Below, piece after piece: positions 36,237 through 45,647 of a stretch of 52,959 bases of DNA. Positions within the stretch are counted from its first letter, which is position 1, and each line of letters begins with the position of its first letter. The stretch lies in contig DQIP01000232.1 in NCBI GenBank assembly GCA_020793565.1, positions 1 to 52,959 of the forward strand. Reading direction: 5' to 3'. Origin of the DNA: Candidatus Methanovorans sp. Lineage in GTDB: Archaea > Halobacteriota > Methanosarcinia > Methanosarcinales > Methanosarcinaceae. The position numbers and the translations under genes were made by a program. The notes below the pieces were generated by a model. That model did no database searches. It was not told the origin of the DNA and was given only the letters and a program-made list of their open reading frames with translations.

Positions 36237-38252
36237 ATGGCAGTAGATGATCTTGCATTTTTAATACCACTTTTGCCTGCACTTGCCTTTGTGATTACAT
36301 TCTTCTTCGGAAAGAAAATGTATTCCGGTGGTGCATTGATACCAATAGGGGCTATTGCCCTATCATGTATCATATCGGTACTGATTACAATTAATTTGCT
36401 AAATAACCCTGAAGAAGTGGTACATCAATCATTCCATTGGTTTGCAATACTCAACCTTGGTATATTGATTGACCCACTTGCAGCAGTGATGCTTTGTATG
36501 GTCACATTCGTGAGTCTGTTGATCCATATTTATGCTGTAGGATATATGTCACATGATCCTGCTAAACCAAGATATTTTGCAGAGACTGCATTATTCACTG
36601 CGGCAATGCTTGGTGTTGTTCTTTCAGATAATATTCTACAGTTGTTTATCTGCTGGGAACTTGTGGGATTGTGTTCATTCCTGCTTATCGGATTCTGGTT
36701 CCATAAACCTTCTGCAGCAGCGGCTGCAAAGAAGGCGTTCCTGACAACCCGTGTAGGAGATGTTATGTTCCTTACCGGGATCATAATCCTGTTCTCAAGT
36801 ATTTCCCAGATATACAGTGGAAACCTTCCAGAAGGCGTGTATGTACTCCAGTTTAGTGAGATATTCAAACTTATTCCTGAACTGTCTGCAATGCACACAA
36901 CCATACTCGGAACAGAGGTGAACCAGTTAACTATTATTGCACTGCTCTTCTTCGGTGGCGCGGTTGGAAAATCCGGTCAGTTCCCACTACATGTGTGGTT
37001 ACCTGATGCAATGGAAGGTCCAACAACTGTTTCAGCACTTATCCATGCAGCAACAATGGTTACTGCCGGTGTATACCTGGTTGCAAGAACATTCCCTATG
37101 TTCATTGCGGCGCCGGATGCACTAATTGTAGTAGCTTATGTCGGAGGATTTACAGCACTGTTCGCATCAACAATGGGTATTGTGATGAACGATATCAAGC
37201 GAGTTCTGGCATTTTCAACGATAAGCCAGTTAGGTTATATGATGCTTGGTCTTGGTATGGGTGCTGTAGTTGGAATGGAAGCGGTTGGCGTTTCAATGTT
37301 CCACCTGATCAACCATGCATTCTTCAAGGCACTTCTCTTCTTATGTGCAGGTAGTGTTATCCATTCGGTTGGTACACAGGATATGCGGCAGATGGGAGGA
37401 GTCGGTAAAGTAATGCCGGTTACTTTTATTACAATGGTAATCGCATCCCTTGCGCTTGCCGGATTTGGTATCCCTGGTACACAGATAGGTACAAGTGGGT
37501 TCTTCAGTAAGGATGCAATTATCGAGACAACATATCTGTTTGCAGAGCATACCGGTAATTATATTCCGTATCTCTTCGGAATCATTGCGGCATTGCTTAC
37601 ATCGATCTACATTTTCAGGTTGTTGTTTATGACCTTTACAGGAAAACCGCGTACTGATTATGGCGGGCATGAATCCCCTGGTACCATGACAGGTCCATTG
37701 AGCATTCTTGCAGTATTTGCACTGGTCTTTGGTGCTCTTACACAAACAAAGTTCTATCATTTCCTTGAAGGAACGTTTGAAAACAACTTTGTTCATGTAA
37801 ATATCGAACATCTGGCAGAGTTAGGACATTATCATCTTGCTCACGGGCATCATGGAGAACCATTGCTGATCCTCTGGATGCCTATCATCGTAGGTGTTGC
37901 AGGTCTTTTGATCTCATTCTTTATCTATTACCTGCGTGTGATCGATATGAGTACGATTGTCTCAAGAAGAAATCCGGTGTACCAAATATTGTATAACAGG
38001 TATTACCAGTATCAGATCTTCATTGAAGTGATTGCACTTGAGATCACATACGGATTGTCTCTTGTAGGTGAATTCATTGATCGCAAGATCATTGATGGGA
38101 TCATTGATGCTATCAGTGATGGTACAATTGCAATCGGAGAATCCATACGAAAAGTTCAGACCGGTGTTGTCCAGAGTTATGCAACAGCAGTTATTGCAGG
38201 AGTCGGACTTCTGATAATACTGCTTAAATTGATTGTGGAGGTACAATTATGA
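36237..38252 (+). CDS. fpoL: F420H2 dehydrogenase antiporter-like subunit FpoL
   Basis: A 671-residue NuoL homologue, the distal proton-pumping subunit with the long lateral helix at its C-terminus. [18 protein letters not shown] near residue 137 holds the conserved Glu, and [32 protein letters not shown]-type sequence (here with [16 protein letters not shown]) near residue 243 holds the pumping Lys and His. ATG 36237 follows GAGGTGG. It overlaps fpoM by 4 nt. Confidence 0.96.
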   Translation: [671 protein letters not shown]

Positions 38253-39736
38253 ATATAGTATCACTCATAATCTTAGTGCCTCTTATCGGGGCAGTATTAA
38301 CATTATTAACAAAAACAAAAGAACAGGCACGTGTAATTGCATTAGTATCTTCACTTGCACCTCTTGTGGGTGCTTTGTACATGATTATGCAATTTGACAG
38401 TTTAACCCCTTCTATGCAGTTCGTAGAATCGTATAATTGGGTGCCATCTCTTGGTATCTATTATACAGTTGGTGTTGACGGAATTGCAATGCCTCTTGTT
38501 TTGTTGGCTGCAATAGTAGTACCCCTGACAATTATTTATTCATGGGGTGAAGACAAACAACCAAACCAGTTCTTTGGTTTGATAGTTGCACTTCAGGCAG
38601 GAGTTATGGGTGTATTCACATCACTTGACTTTTTCCTGTTCTATATATTCTGGGAATTGACGCTCATTCCGATGTACTTCCTGATAAGTATATGGGGAGG
38701 TCCAAGGAAAGATTATGCAGCAATTAAGTTCTTTATCTATACGCACGTCGCATCACTTGTGATGTTGCTCGGAATATTTGCAATATATTTCGCAGTATGG
38801 GCACAGACCGGAACTCCAAGTTTCAATATTCCATATCTGCTTGAACAGTTCCAGTTACTTGAATCAAGCCTGCTAAGGGATTCTATATTCCTTGCATTGC
38901 TGTTCGGGTTCATTGTAAAGATGCCAGCAGTTCCATTCCATACCTGGTTGCCGGATGCACACGTAGAAGCACCGACAGCAGGCAGTGTTTTGCTGGCAGC
39001 AGTTCTGCTTAAGATGGGTGGATACGGATTGTTCAGGGTAATGCTTCCGCTGTTGCCATTCACAGGATCACCAAATCTTATGATCACAATCCTGGGATTC
39101 ATTGGAGTACTCAGTATTCTCTACGGTGCAATGCTGGCACTCGCACAGACCGACCTTAAGAAAATGGTTGCATATTCAAGTATCAGTCACATGGGATATG
39201 TTACACTTGGTGCAGCAGCACTTGTACCATTGTCGGTATCCGGTGCTATGTTCCAACAATTCTCACACGGTTTGATCACATGTCTTTTGTTCATGTCTTG
39301 CGGTGCTATCCAGCATATTGCAGGTACAAGGATCATTGCCGATCTTGGTGGTATTGGATCGAAAATGCCAAAACTCACAGTTCTTATGCTGTTTGGTTTC
39401 ATGGCATCACTTGGACTACCCGGGTTGAGTGGATTCGTCGCAGAATTCATGATACTCACATTTGCGTACCTTACACTTCCAACATACGTGTTACTCGCAT
39501 TGCTTGGAATTGTGGTAACAGCAGGTTATCACCTGTGGGCAATGCAACGGGCAGTGTTTGGATCGTTAAACGAGAAACTGGGAAACCTGCATGATATTAC
39601 CAACTACGAAACACTATCAATGGCTATTCTGGCACTTCTTGTATTGTATTTCGGGTTGAACCCTGCTCCGATTCTGGGAATGATGACTACGAACGCTGAA
39701 CAAATTGTTAGCCTTATGGCTATAGCGGGGGTGTAA
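38249..39736 (+). CDS. fpoM: F420H2 dehydrogenase antiporter-like subunit FpoM
   Basis: A 495-residue NuoM homologue with about 14 helices, the second proton-translocating antiporter-like subunit. YIFWELTLIPMYFLISIWGG near residue 132 has the key Glu. VKMPAVPFHTWLPDAHVEAPTAGSVLLA near residue 223 holds the channel Lys, and KKMVAYSSISHMGYVTLG near residue 306 is the conserved loop. Intact and of usual length. Confidence 0.96.
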   Translation: MNIVSLIILVPLIGAVLTLLTKTKEQARVIALVSSLAPLVGALYMIMQFDSLTPSMQFVESYNWVPSLGIYYTVGVDGIAMPLVLLAAIVVPLTIIYSWGEDKQPNQFFGLIVALQAGVMGVFTSLDFFLFYIFWELTLIPMYFLISIWGGPRKDYAAIKFFIYTHVASLVMLLGIFAIYFAVWAQTGTPSFNIPYLLEQFQLLESSLLRDSIFLALLFGFIVKMPAVPFHTWLPDAHVEAPTAGSVLLAAVLLKMGGYGLFRVMLPLLPFTGSPNLMITILGFIGVLSILYGAMLALAQTDLKKMVAYSSISHMGYVTLGAAALVPLSVSGAMFQQFSHGLITCLLFMSCGAIQHIAGTRIIADLGGIGSKMPKLTVLMLFGFMASLGLPGLSGFVAEFMILTFAYLTLPTYVLLALLGIVVTAGYHLWAMQRAVFGSLNEKLGNLHDITNYETLSMAILALLVLYFGLNPAPILGMMTTNAEQIVSLMAIAGV

Positions 39737-39739
39737 ATA

Positions 39740-41179
39740 ATGACAAATTATATGTTACTGGCACCTGAATTGATATTGACATTAGTCGCACTGACAACAA
39801 TGATGGTTGGATTGTTTATTGGCAAAAACAAGACTATTTTGGGCTATTTTGCATCCATTGGTCTTGTTGCTGCCCTTTCATTGACTGTTAGCAGTCTCAA
39901 TGCAAACGAAACATTGTTTTACGGAACCCTGACAATCGATGCATTGTCACAATTCTTCAAGATCGTGTTCATTTCGGTGTCATTGCTTGTGACCATTGCA
40001 TCGATCAAGTATACAGAGAACGATCAGAATGCTGATTCGTTCTTCACACTACTGTTGTTTTCCACGATCGGTATGATGGTGGTTGCATCTGCAAATGATC
40101 TTGTTACATTATTTGTAGGATTTGAACTTGCAAGTCTGTCTACCTATGCTCTGGCAGGGTTCGATAAAAAGGATCCAAAATCAATAGAAGCAGCAATGAA
40201 GTACTTCATCATCGGTTCACTTTCATCTGCACTGATGTTATTCGGTATTTCTTTTGTTTATGGAATGACAGGTACGACAAGCATACCAGGAATTGCAGAG
40301 AATGCAGGTGCTCTTGTAGGTAGTCCGGTTGGATTGATCGCTGTGGTAATGCTTATTGCAGGATTTGGATTCAAGATGGCACTTGTACCATTCCACATGT
40401 GGGCACCTGATACATACCAGGGCGCACCAACAGTGGTTTCTGCACTGCTTGCAGCAGGTTCCAAGAAAATGGGATTCGTTGCAGCGTTCAGGGTATTTGT
40501 AGTTGCTCTTGCAGTACTTAGTCCCACATGGCAGACAGCATTCGCAATACTGGCGGTTATTACTATGACGCTTGGAAATGTGGTAGCAATATCCCAGACA
40601 AGTGTCAAGAGAATGCTTGCATATTCATCTGTTGCACAGGCTGGGTACATTGCAATGGCATTTGCTGTGATGACACCAATGGCGTTTGCCGGTGGTATCC
40701 TCTACACACTGTCACATGCATTCATGAAGACCGGAGCATTCCTTGTGGTTGCTGTGGTCGGATACATGGTGCTGTCTGACAACAAGAATGCAAAGGATAT
40801 CGACCATATTGACAACTTCAAGGGACTTTCCAAGAGAATGCCATTCACAGCATTTGCAATGATGGTATTTGTATTTGCGCTGTCTGGAATTCCACCAACA
40901 GCCGGATACATAAGTAAGTTTGTCCTGTTTTCGTCAACGATTGAAGCAGGTCTTGTATGGCTTGCTGTGATAGCGATATTGAACAGTGCGATATCACTGT
41001 ATTACTATGCCCGTGTTGTCAAGTATATGTACTTCTTACCGGCAATCGGTGGGAAAGTTTCCGAGCCGGCACCATATGCAATTGCATTGATTCTTGCACT
41101 TGCCGGAGTACTGGTAATAGGAATCTGGCCGGAACCGTTCGTGTATTGGGCAATGGAAGCAGCAAAGGTTTTAATCTAA
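39740..41179 (+). CDS. fpoN: F420H2 dehydrogenase antiporter-like subunit FpoN
   Basis: A 479-residue NuoN homologue. FVGFELASLSTYALAGFDK near residue 124 and FKMALVPFHMWAPDTYQGAPT near residue 212 are NuoN signatures, and KRMLAYSSVAQAGYIAMAF near residue 290 is the conserved loop. It is separated from fpoM by 3 nt. Confidence 0.96.
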   Translation: MTNYMLLAPELILTLVALTTMMVGLFIGKNKTILGYFASIGLVAALSLTVSSLNANETLFYGTLTIDALSQFFKIVFISVSLLVTIASIKYTENDQNADSFFTLLLFSTIGMMVVASANDLVTLFVGFELASLSTYALAGFDKKDPKSIEAAMKYFIIGSLSSALMLFGISFVYGMTGTTSIPGIAENAGALVGSPVGLIAVVMLIAGFGFKMALVPFHMWAPDTYQGAPTVVSALLAAGSKKMGFVAAFRVFVVALAVLSPTWQTAFAILAVITMTLGNVVAISQTSVKRMLAYSSVAQAGYIAMAFAVMTPMAFAGGILYTLSHAFMKTGAFLVVAVVGYMVLSDNKNAKDIDHIDNFKGLSKRMPFTAFAMMVFVFALSGIPPTAGYISKFVLFSSTIEAGLVWLAVIAILNSAISLYYYARVVKYMYFLPAIGGKVSEPAPYAIALILALAGVLVIGIWPEPFVYWAMEAAKVLI

Positions 41180-41193
41180 TGAGGTGATGAAAT

Positions 41194-41541
41194 ATGGCAG
41201 ATTGTGATCTATGTGGAGTATCTCTTCCGACCCTTAATCCGGTAAAGGTCTTAGTGGAAAGGTTTGCTTCCGCATACCCGAAAGGTATGTGGACCGGTTT
41301 GTGTGATGACTGTCTTAAGAACGCTCATGAGGTGTATGGAAATATGTCAACATTGAGTGGTTCAAATGGAGAATGTGACCTATGTGGCACAACGACCGAA
41401 CTCTATCCGGTTGGTATCGAGATCCCATCTTTTAGTAAAGGTGTTGATCCCACAGTGGTACAGCTTTGCAAGGGATGTCTTGAAGCATCCTCCAAAGCCC
41501 AGATTAGGAAAGCGAACGAACCCAAAAGCGAACATCACTAA
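41194..41541 (+). CDS. fpoO: F420H2 dehydrogenase accessory subunit FpoO
   Basis: A 115-residue Cys-rich protein found at the end of fpo operons of Methanosarcinales. It is built as two similar halves: CDLCGVSL (residues 4-11) with CDDC near residue 39, and CDLCGTTTEL near residue 63 with CKGC near residue 94. The four pairs could bind iron-sulfur or zinc. Its exact role in Fpo is not settled. GAGGTGATG precedes the start at 41194. It is the last gene before the terminator. Confidence 0.88.
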   Translation: MADCDLCGVSLPTLNPVKVLVERFASAYPKGMWTGLCDDCLKNAHEVYGNMSTLSGSNGECDLCGTTTELYPVGIEIPSFSKGVDPTVVQLCKGCLEASSKAQIRKANEPKSEHH

Positions 41542-41544
41542 TTG

Positions 41545-41583
41545 ATTGGTCTGTTTACAGGCCAATATTTTTTCTTTTTTTTT
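41545..41583 (+). terminator. Terminator of the fpo operon
   Basis: ATTGGTCTG (41545-41553), loop TTTA, CAGGCCAAT (41558-41566), a 9-bp stem with one G-T pair, followed by a T-rich run interrupted by one C. It begins 4 nt after the fpoO stop. Confidence 0.85.
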
Positions 41584-41683
41584 GTCCTATAGTTCTATAG
41601 AATTATGCACTATATTGTTATAGGAAAAGTTTCATATTACAAATAATATTACAAATAATGTATTCTTGGAATGGTGAGGATTG

Positions 41684-41866
41684 TTGAAAAGAGAATTAAT
41701 GGATATTCTGGCATGTCCGGTATGTAAAGGTGACCTTGTGCTAAATGCCACCAAAGAAAACGATAAAGAAATTGTGAGCGGAACTATTTACTGTTCCAAA
41801 TGCGATGAGCATTATCCAATTGAAGATGGGATTCCAAACATGCTACCACCGGATTTAAGGGAATAA
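41684..41866 (+). CDS. Trm112-like zinc-binding protein
   Basis: A 60-residue protein of the Trm112/UPF0434 class. It reads MDILACPVCKGDL near residue 5, CSKCDEHYPIEDGIPNMLPPDLR near the end: two CxxC pairs and the typical Y-P-I-x-x-G-I-P-x-M-L-P motif. Archaeal Trm112 activates several methyltransferases acting on tRNA, rRNA and translation factors. No ATG fits well. I use TTG 41684, 6 nt after GGTGA; TTG 41681 is also possible. Confidence 0.85.
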   Translation: MKRELMDILACPVCKGDLVLNATKENDKEIVSGTIYCSKCDEHYPIEDGIPNMLPPDLRE

Positions 41867-41884
41867 ACAGCGAGGATACCGAAA

Positions 41885-42583
41885 TTGCAGCAAGTGCACA
41901 TTAACAGGCTTAGCGTAAACTCCATTGAATTTAATAATGATACGGTTGAGATCCCATTGTCACCTGGTGGTGAACAAAGTTCTGAAATCGTTATTATCAA
42001 CTATGGTTCACCAACACATGTTCATCTTTCAACAAGTGAATCACTAAATGACAATGTGGTATTTTTGGATAACAATCCTTATGTACGACATGAAGAATAT
42101 GTTCCTGTTATGATACGCATCTCCCCTGGTGGAAGGCTTTTTAACAGCGGTCAGATTCATATTGCGGTTGGATATGGTTCAAAAAAAGAAAGTTTCAATC
42201 TTAAAATTGGTATACCAGACCCTGATGAAGTACCAATGGAAGTAGATGTAGCCGATAGTTTATACAGTCCACATGTACGGCATGATAGCACTTCACCATA
42301 TACAAAGAAAGATTGGAATGTCCAGTTTTCTGAGATGTCAAACCAATTGTTAAATGGCATAGTGGAATCATTTACACCAAGATCAATCTTATTGCTTGGT
42401 GTTATGAGCATATTATTGATCATATTATATTTTGTGGTGCAGGCTACAACAATAATCAGTATTGAACCGATTAAGCTAGATGCAATGTTACAAATACCTG
42501 TTTTTTATGTGGCAGTAGCAGTTTCAATTTTGTTCACAGCATTGATAGCATATTTGATAATAAAACTTCCATCATTCAAGTAA
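41885..42583 (+). CDS. Unknown archaeal membrane protein with C-terminal helices
   Basis: A 232-residue protein. The first 150 residues look like a beta-rich soluble domain (ISPGG, SGQIHIAVGYGSKKESFNLKIG), with two hydrophobic helices at the C-terminus (ILLLGVMSILLIILYFVVQA near residue 165 and FYVAVAVSILFTALIAYLII near residue 205) and a short tail. It resembles conserved archaeal proteins of unknown function (possibly the DUF7524 group; not certain). The start is TTG 41885 after GCGAGG, with GTG 41894 as an alternative. It lies 18 nt after the Trm112-like gene. Confidence 0.6.
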   Translation: MQQVHINRLSVNSIEFNNDTVEIPLSPGGEQSSEIVIINYGSPTHVHLSTSESLNDNVVFLDNNPYVRHEEYVPVMIRISPGGRLFNSGQIHIAVGYGSKKESFNLKIGIPDPDEVPMEVDVADSLYSPHVRHDSTSPYTKKDWNVQFSEMSNQLLNGIVESFTPRSILLLGVMSILLIILYFVVQATTIISIEPIKLDAMLQIPVFYVAVAVSILFTALIAYLIIKLPSFK

Positions 42584-42606
42584 TATCACGAGGCAGTTGA
42601 ATTCAT

Positions 42607-44205
42607 ATGAAATATATTATAGTTACCGGCGGAGTAATGAGTGGGCTTGGAAAAGGAATTACAGCAGCTTCTACCGGAAGAAACCTGAAAAATAAAGGAT
42701 GCAGGGTTACAGCTATCAAGATAGACCCCTATATCAACATAGATGCAGGCACAATGAGCCCGTTCCAGCACGGAGAGGTTTATGTGTTAAAGGATGGCGG
42801 TGAGGTTGACCTTGACCTTGGTAACTACGAACGGTTTTTGGATGTCGAACTTACCAGTGATCACAACCTGACAACCGGCAAGATATACCAGGCAGTGATA
42901 TCAAAGGAAAGAAAAGGCGAATATCTTGGAAAAACTGTTCAGATCATTCCTCATATCACTAATGAGATCAAAGAACGCATACGAAAGGTAGCCGCAAAGA
43001 GCGGTGCAGATATCTGCTTGATAGAAGTGGGTGGTACAGTCGGTGACATTGAGAGTATGCCGTTTTTAGAAGCGGTCAGGCAAATGCACAGGGAAGAAGC
43101 AAAGGATGATATTGCTTTTCTTCATGTGACACTTGTGCCAATCGATGCACAGGGTGACCAGAAATCAAAACCGACCCAGCATTCAGTGAAAGAGTTAAGA
43201 GAACTTGGACTTACACCTGACGTAATAGTTGCCAGGTGCAAGGAACCGCTGTCTGATGATACGAAAGCAAAGATCGCACTATTTTGTGATGTTTCGGAGA
43301 ATGCTGTGGTAAGTGCGCATGACGCCAAAGATATCTATGAAGTCCCGCTTTTGATGGAAAATGAAGGACTCACCGATTTTTTGATGGATAAACTAAATCT
43401 CAAAACGATTGGTGAGGATACCACATGGGGCGATATGATAACTCGTATGAAAAACATGACAGGTGGGGTTAAACTTGCAATCGTCGGAAAATATACACAT
43501 CTTGAAGATTCATACACAAGCATTCGCGAATCCATTAAACATGCTGCAATCGAATGTGGATGCAATGTTAATACTACCTGGATAAATGCGGAAACAATTG
43601 AGAATGATCCCGATGCAGTGAAAAGCCTGTCTGAATATGACGGCATACTTGTTCCGGGCGGTTTTGGGGAACGCGGCACTGAGGGTAAGATCATGGCAAT
43701 CCGGTATGCGCGGGAGAATGATATTCCATACCTTGGATTGTGTCTTGGGATGCAACTTGCAGTTGTTGAATTTGCAAGGAATGTTGTTGGGTTGAGTGGT
43801 GCGAACAGTACCGAGTTTGATGAGAATACCCCATATCCCGTAATCGATCTGCTTCCCGAGCAGGAAGATGTGGTCGATATGGGTGCAACAATGCGACTTG
43901 GAGATTATGATGCGGTGCTGAAGAGCGGTACTATCGCACAGCGCATCTATGGTAGCAGTGATATTGTTGAGCGGCACAGGCACAGGTATGAGGTGAATCC
44001 GAATTTCATTGATAGGATCGAGGCAAAGGGGGCAGTGTTCTCTGGTAAGAACAAGAACAGGATGGAGATTGTGGAAGTGCCTGGGAACAGGTTCTTCTTT
44101 GCATCCCAGTTCCACCCGGAGTTTAAGTCAAGACCCGGTCGTCCATCTCCGCCATTCAGGGCACTTGTTGAAGCGATGCTGGAAAAAAGGAATGAGTGTA
44201 GTTAA
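42607..44205 (+). CDS. pyrG: CTP synthase
   Basis: A 532-residue enzyme that aminates UTP to CTP with glutamine nitrogen. The synthetase domain starts [21 protein letters not shown] (P-loop) and has [22 protein letters not shown]-type motifs near residue 38 (DPYIN, HGEV). The glutaminase domain has PGGFGERG near residue 350, [16 protein letters not shown] with the nucleophile Cys near 378, and [10 protein letters not shown] with the His/Glu pair near 502. Full length. Its start lies 23 nt after the preceding gene, so the three genes from 41684 may be one operon. Confidence 0.97.
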   Translation: MKYIIVTGGVMSGLGKGITAASTGRNLKNKGCRVTAIKIDPYINIDAGTMSPFQHGEVYVLKDGGEVDLDLGNYERFLDVELTSDHNLTTGKIYQAVISKERKGEYLGKTVQIIPHITNEIKERIRKVAAKSGADICLIEVGGTVGDIESMPFLEAVRQMHREEAKDDIAFLHVTLVPIDAQGDQKSKPTQHSVKELRELGLTPDVIVARCKEPLSDDTKAKIALFCDVSENAVVSAHDAKDIYEVPLLMENEGLTDFLMDKLNLKTIGEDTTWGDMITRMKNMTGGVKLAIVGKYTHLEDSYTSIRESIKHAAIECGCNVNTTWINAETIENDPDAVKSLSEYDGILVPGGFGERGTEGKIMAIRYARENDIPYLGLCLGMQLAVVEFARNVVGLSGANSTEFDENTPYPVIDLLPEQEDVVDMGATMRLGDYDAVLKSGTIAQRIYGSSDIVERHRHRYEVNPNFIDRIEAKGAVFSGKNKNRMEIVEVPGNRFFFASQFHPEFKSRPGRPSPPFRALVEAMLEKRNECS

Positions 44206-44214
44206 GGCAAGATT

Positions 44215-44413
44215 TCAAACCGAAGCAACAATTCCGCCGACGGCGGCGCGTTCTACTGCTTCTACATGTACGGCGATGACAGCGGATTTTTAAATTGCTA
44301 CATCTTGGGATTTTTGCATCGCTGTTGGCACTTCTCTGCCGTACTATGATAAGCCCATTCGATTTTAAGGATCGGATGGTTTTTTTACCAGATACCGAAG
44401 GAAGCTTAGGCAT
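44215..44413 (-). pseudogene. hicA: Decayed HicA toxin
   Basis: The minus strand from 44413 reads MPKLPSVSGKKTIRSLKSNG, then LIIVRQRS, the exact HicA N-terminus, then loses frame. A second frame gives SAVIAVHVEAVERAAVGGIV, corresponding to the HicA C-terminal strand and helix, ending in TGA at 44215. The catalytic GSH segment expected after VRQR is not present. The start overlaps the hicB stop by 8 nt, the usual hicB-hicA spacing. Confidence 0.7.
44234..44246. repeat. GC hairpin CCGCC-GGCGG (copy 2)
   Basis: CCGCC, GAC, GGCGG; the same core and flanks as at 27664-27676. It lies inside the decayed hicA and may mark an insertion that helped break it. Confidence 0.55.
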
Positions 44414-44612
44414 TTGTAACTTCCACTTTAAAGACTTCAGTATAAGCTTGTGCTTGTTCTTGCATGACCTCTAGAACCAGTTGAATCGCCTCTTTGATAT
44501 TTTTCAGAGCCTCTTCTTTTGTATTCCCCTCACTTATCGCAGCAGGAAGCTCAAGACATTGAACGGTATATCCACCTTCATCAGATTCTTCGAGTTTTAT
44601 TGTAAATTTCAT
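44406..44612 (-). CDS. hicB: HicB-family antitoxin
   Basis: A 68-residue single-domain HicB (UPF0150). It reads KFTIKLEESDEGGYTVQCLELPAAISEGNTKEEALKNIKEAIQLVLE; the core motifs are GGYTVQCLELP, GNTKEEAL and IKEAI. The partly degraded RNase H-like fold of HicB is complete, and there is no added DNA-binding domain. It would normally neutralise HicA, but the adjacent hicA is broken. It may now be an orphan antitoxin. Confidence 0.85.
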   Translation of the reverse strand: MKFTIKLEESDEGGYTVQCLELPAAISEGNTKEEALKNIKEAIQLVLEVMQEQAQAYTEVFKVEVTNA

Positions 44613-44744
44613 GTTTGATTATTGGATTTTTGATTATTTAAACTATGGGATAAAGAGATTTATTCCAAAAAGCGAATTGCGATTTTTTAGATCACTATTC
44701 ACATCTATTTTCTTTCAAGATGACAATAGGTTACAATGTAATTC

Positions 44745-44900
44745 TTACCGTCCATGCGCACCAGCATCGCGCAATATCTCAAACACGCGCGCCATCATGA
44801 TCTAAGGTCCGCAGGTGCATATCCTGTCATACTCCGAAATATCGATCTCATTCAAAATGTCTGTGACAACTTCGTGATGTCCCTTACCGCCGTCAGTTGC
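44745..44900 (-). pseudogene. pyrK (dihydroorotate dehydrogenase electron-transfer subunit) fragment
   Basis: The minus strand reads TDGGKGHHEVVTDIL, NEIDISEYDRICTCGP, then TAG, then IMMARVFEILRDAGAHG. In PyrK-type proteins this is the x-x-D-G-S-x-G-x-x-G-x-V-T region followed by YDRIxxCGPxxMM. The stop replaces the residue after CGP. The N-terminal FAD domain is absent, as is the C-terminal Cys cluster. Confidence 0.6.
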
Positions 44901-44901
44901 A

Positions 44902-45119
44902 CCCTACATCTGCTTCCATGAGCAGAAGACCTACATTTATTGCATTCCGAAAGAAAAGCTCCCAAAGGTATTTGCAACAACACAGGAGAAGCCTGCATAT
45001 TTTAGTGCAAGGGGAGCCTGTTCTCTTGATGACCCGCATCCGAAGTTGTTGTTTGCGACAATTACGTCGCCTTTTTGTGCTTTTTTCGAGAAATCGGGGT
45101 CAACACCTTTCATGGCATG
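44902..45119 (-). pseudogene. leuD/hacB (isopropylmalate or homoaconitate dehydratase small subunit) fragment
   Basis: The minus strand reads [20 protein letters not shown], then [33 protein letters not shown], then a frameshift into [28 protein letters not shown] and RNAINxG are diagnostic of the small swivel subunit. The N-terminus and the C-terminus are missing. It runs directly into the pyrK fragment, so the two pieces were joined by deletion. Confidence 0.75.
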
Positions 45120-45202
45120 GTCAGGGGGAGGTGATTCGTTATGCTGGGGATGTGTGCTGTTTATTTGAGTATGAGAAGAAGTGATTTGGGTTTTTCAAGT
45201 TT

Positions 45203-45412
45203 TTAGCCTGAATTTATTTGATTTAAAATATCATTTGTCCACATTTCATTTTTGAGCAATAAAGATATTTCTCTAAATAATAATTCTTTATTGCCATTGT
45301 AATGCTTGTCTGCTAAAAAGTCAATGGCAAAATGGGGGTCTGCATCTACATTTATATGTGGATATGGGTTATTTTCAACACATTTCTTGGCAACTTGAAT
45401 TTCTAGATTCAA
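45203..45412 (-). CDS. Unknown 69-residue ORF
   Basis: A short frame reading VENNPYPHINVDADPHFAI and then DFLADKHYNGNKELLFREISLLL. It has an even, protein-like composition and no membrane segment. I do not recognise a family. It may be the tail of a larger lost gene, since it lies among gene fragments and has no evident RBS. Confidence 0.35.
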   Translation of the reverse strand: MNLEIQVAKKCVENNPYPHINVDADPHFAIDFLADKHYNGNKELLFREISLLLKNEMWTNDILNQINSG

Positions 45413-45588
45413 TGGAACAGTGAAAAGTGGGTCGTGTCCGAAGTTACGAGACCTAATGTGCTTTTATCATAGTTCAAGTCCGTTACTGGTATTGATTCCG
45501 AATAACACACTTATAATCCACCGATCGTTTCGCAGCATAACGATTATTATGGAATGTCATGATTTCCGGGGCACTACCAAAATTTGTT

Positions 45589-45647
45589 AAACCATCCATT
45601 ACGATGATGGGTTTTCATGCCAAACCCTCCATTATAATGGAAGGTTT
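45589..45647. promoter_or_regulatory. Twin 26-bp palindromes upstream of DUF4143 ATPase
   Basis: The two 26-bp sites at 45589-45614 and 45622-45647 both run from AAACC to GGTTT around a CCATTA-type centre. The second is nearly perfect (core CCATTATAATGG, one mismatched pair). Their starts are 33 bp apart, three helical turns, so a dimeric repressor could bind both on one face. They end 30 bp before the ATG. Confidence 0.65.

Noticed and set aside
43510-44115. 201-codon minus-strand ORF opposite pyrG
   Set aside because: Antisense shadow of the glutaminase domain of CTP synthase; no family resemblance.
44810-44815. In-frame TAG in the pyrK fragment as a pyrrolysine codon
   Set aside because: The fragment lacks both ends and is fused to a frameshifted leuD piece, and TAG is a common stop in this window. 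A decay stop is the simpler reading.
44611-45184. Plus-strand ORFs of 64 and 95 codons between hicB and the DUF4143 ATPase
   Set aside because: The minus strand of the same DNA carries recognisable leuD and pyrK motifs, which explain the open frames.
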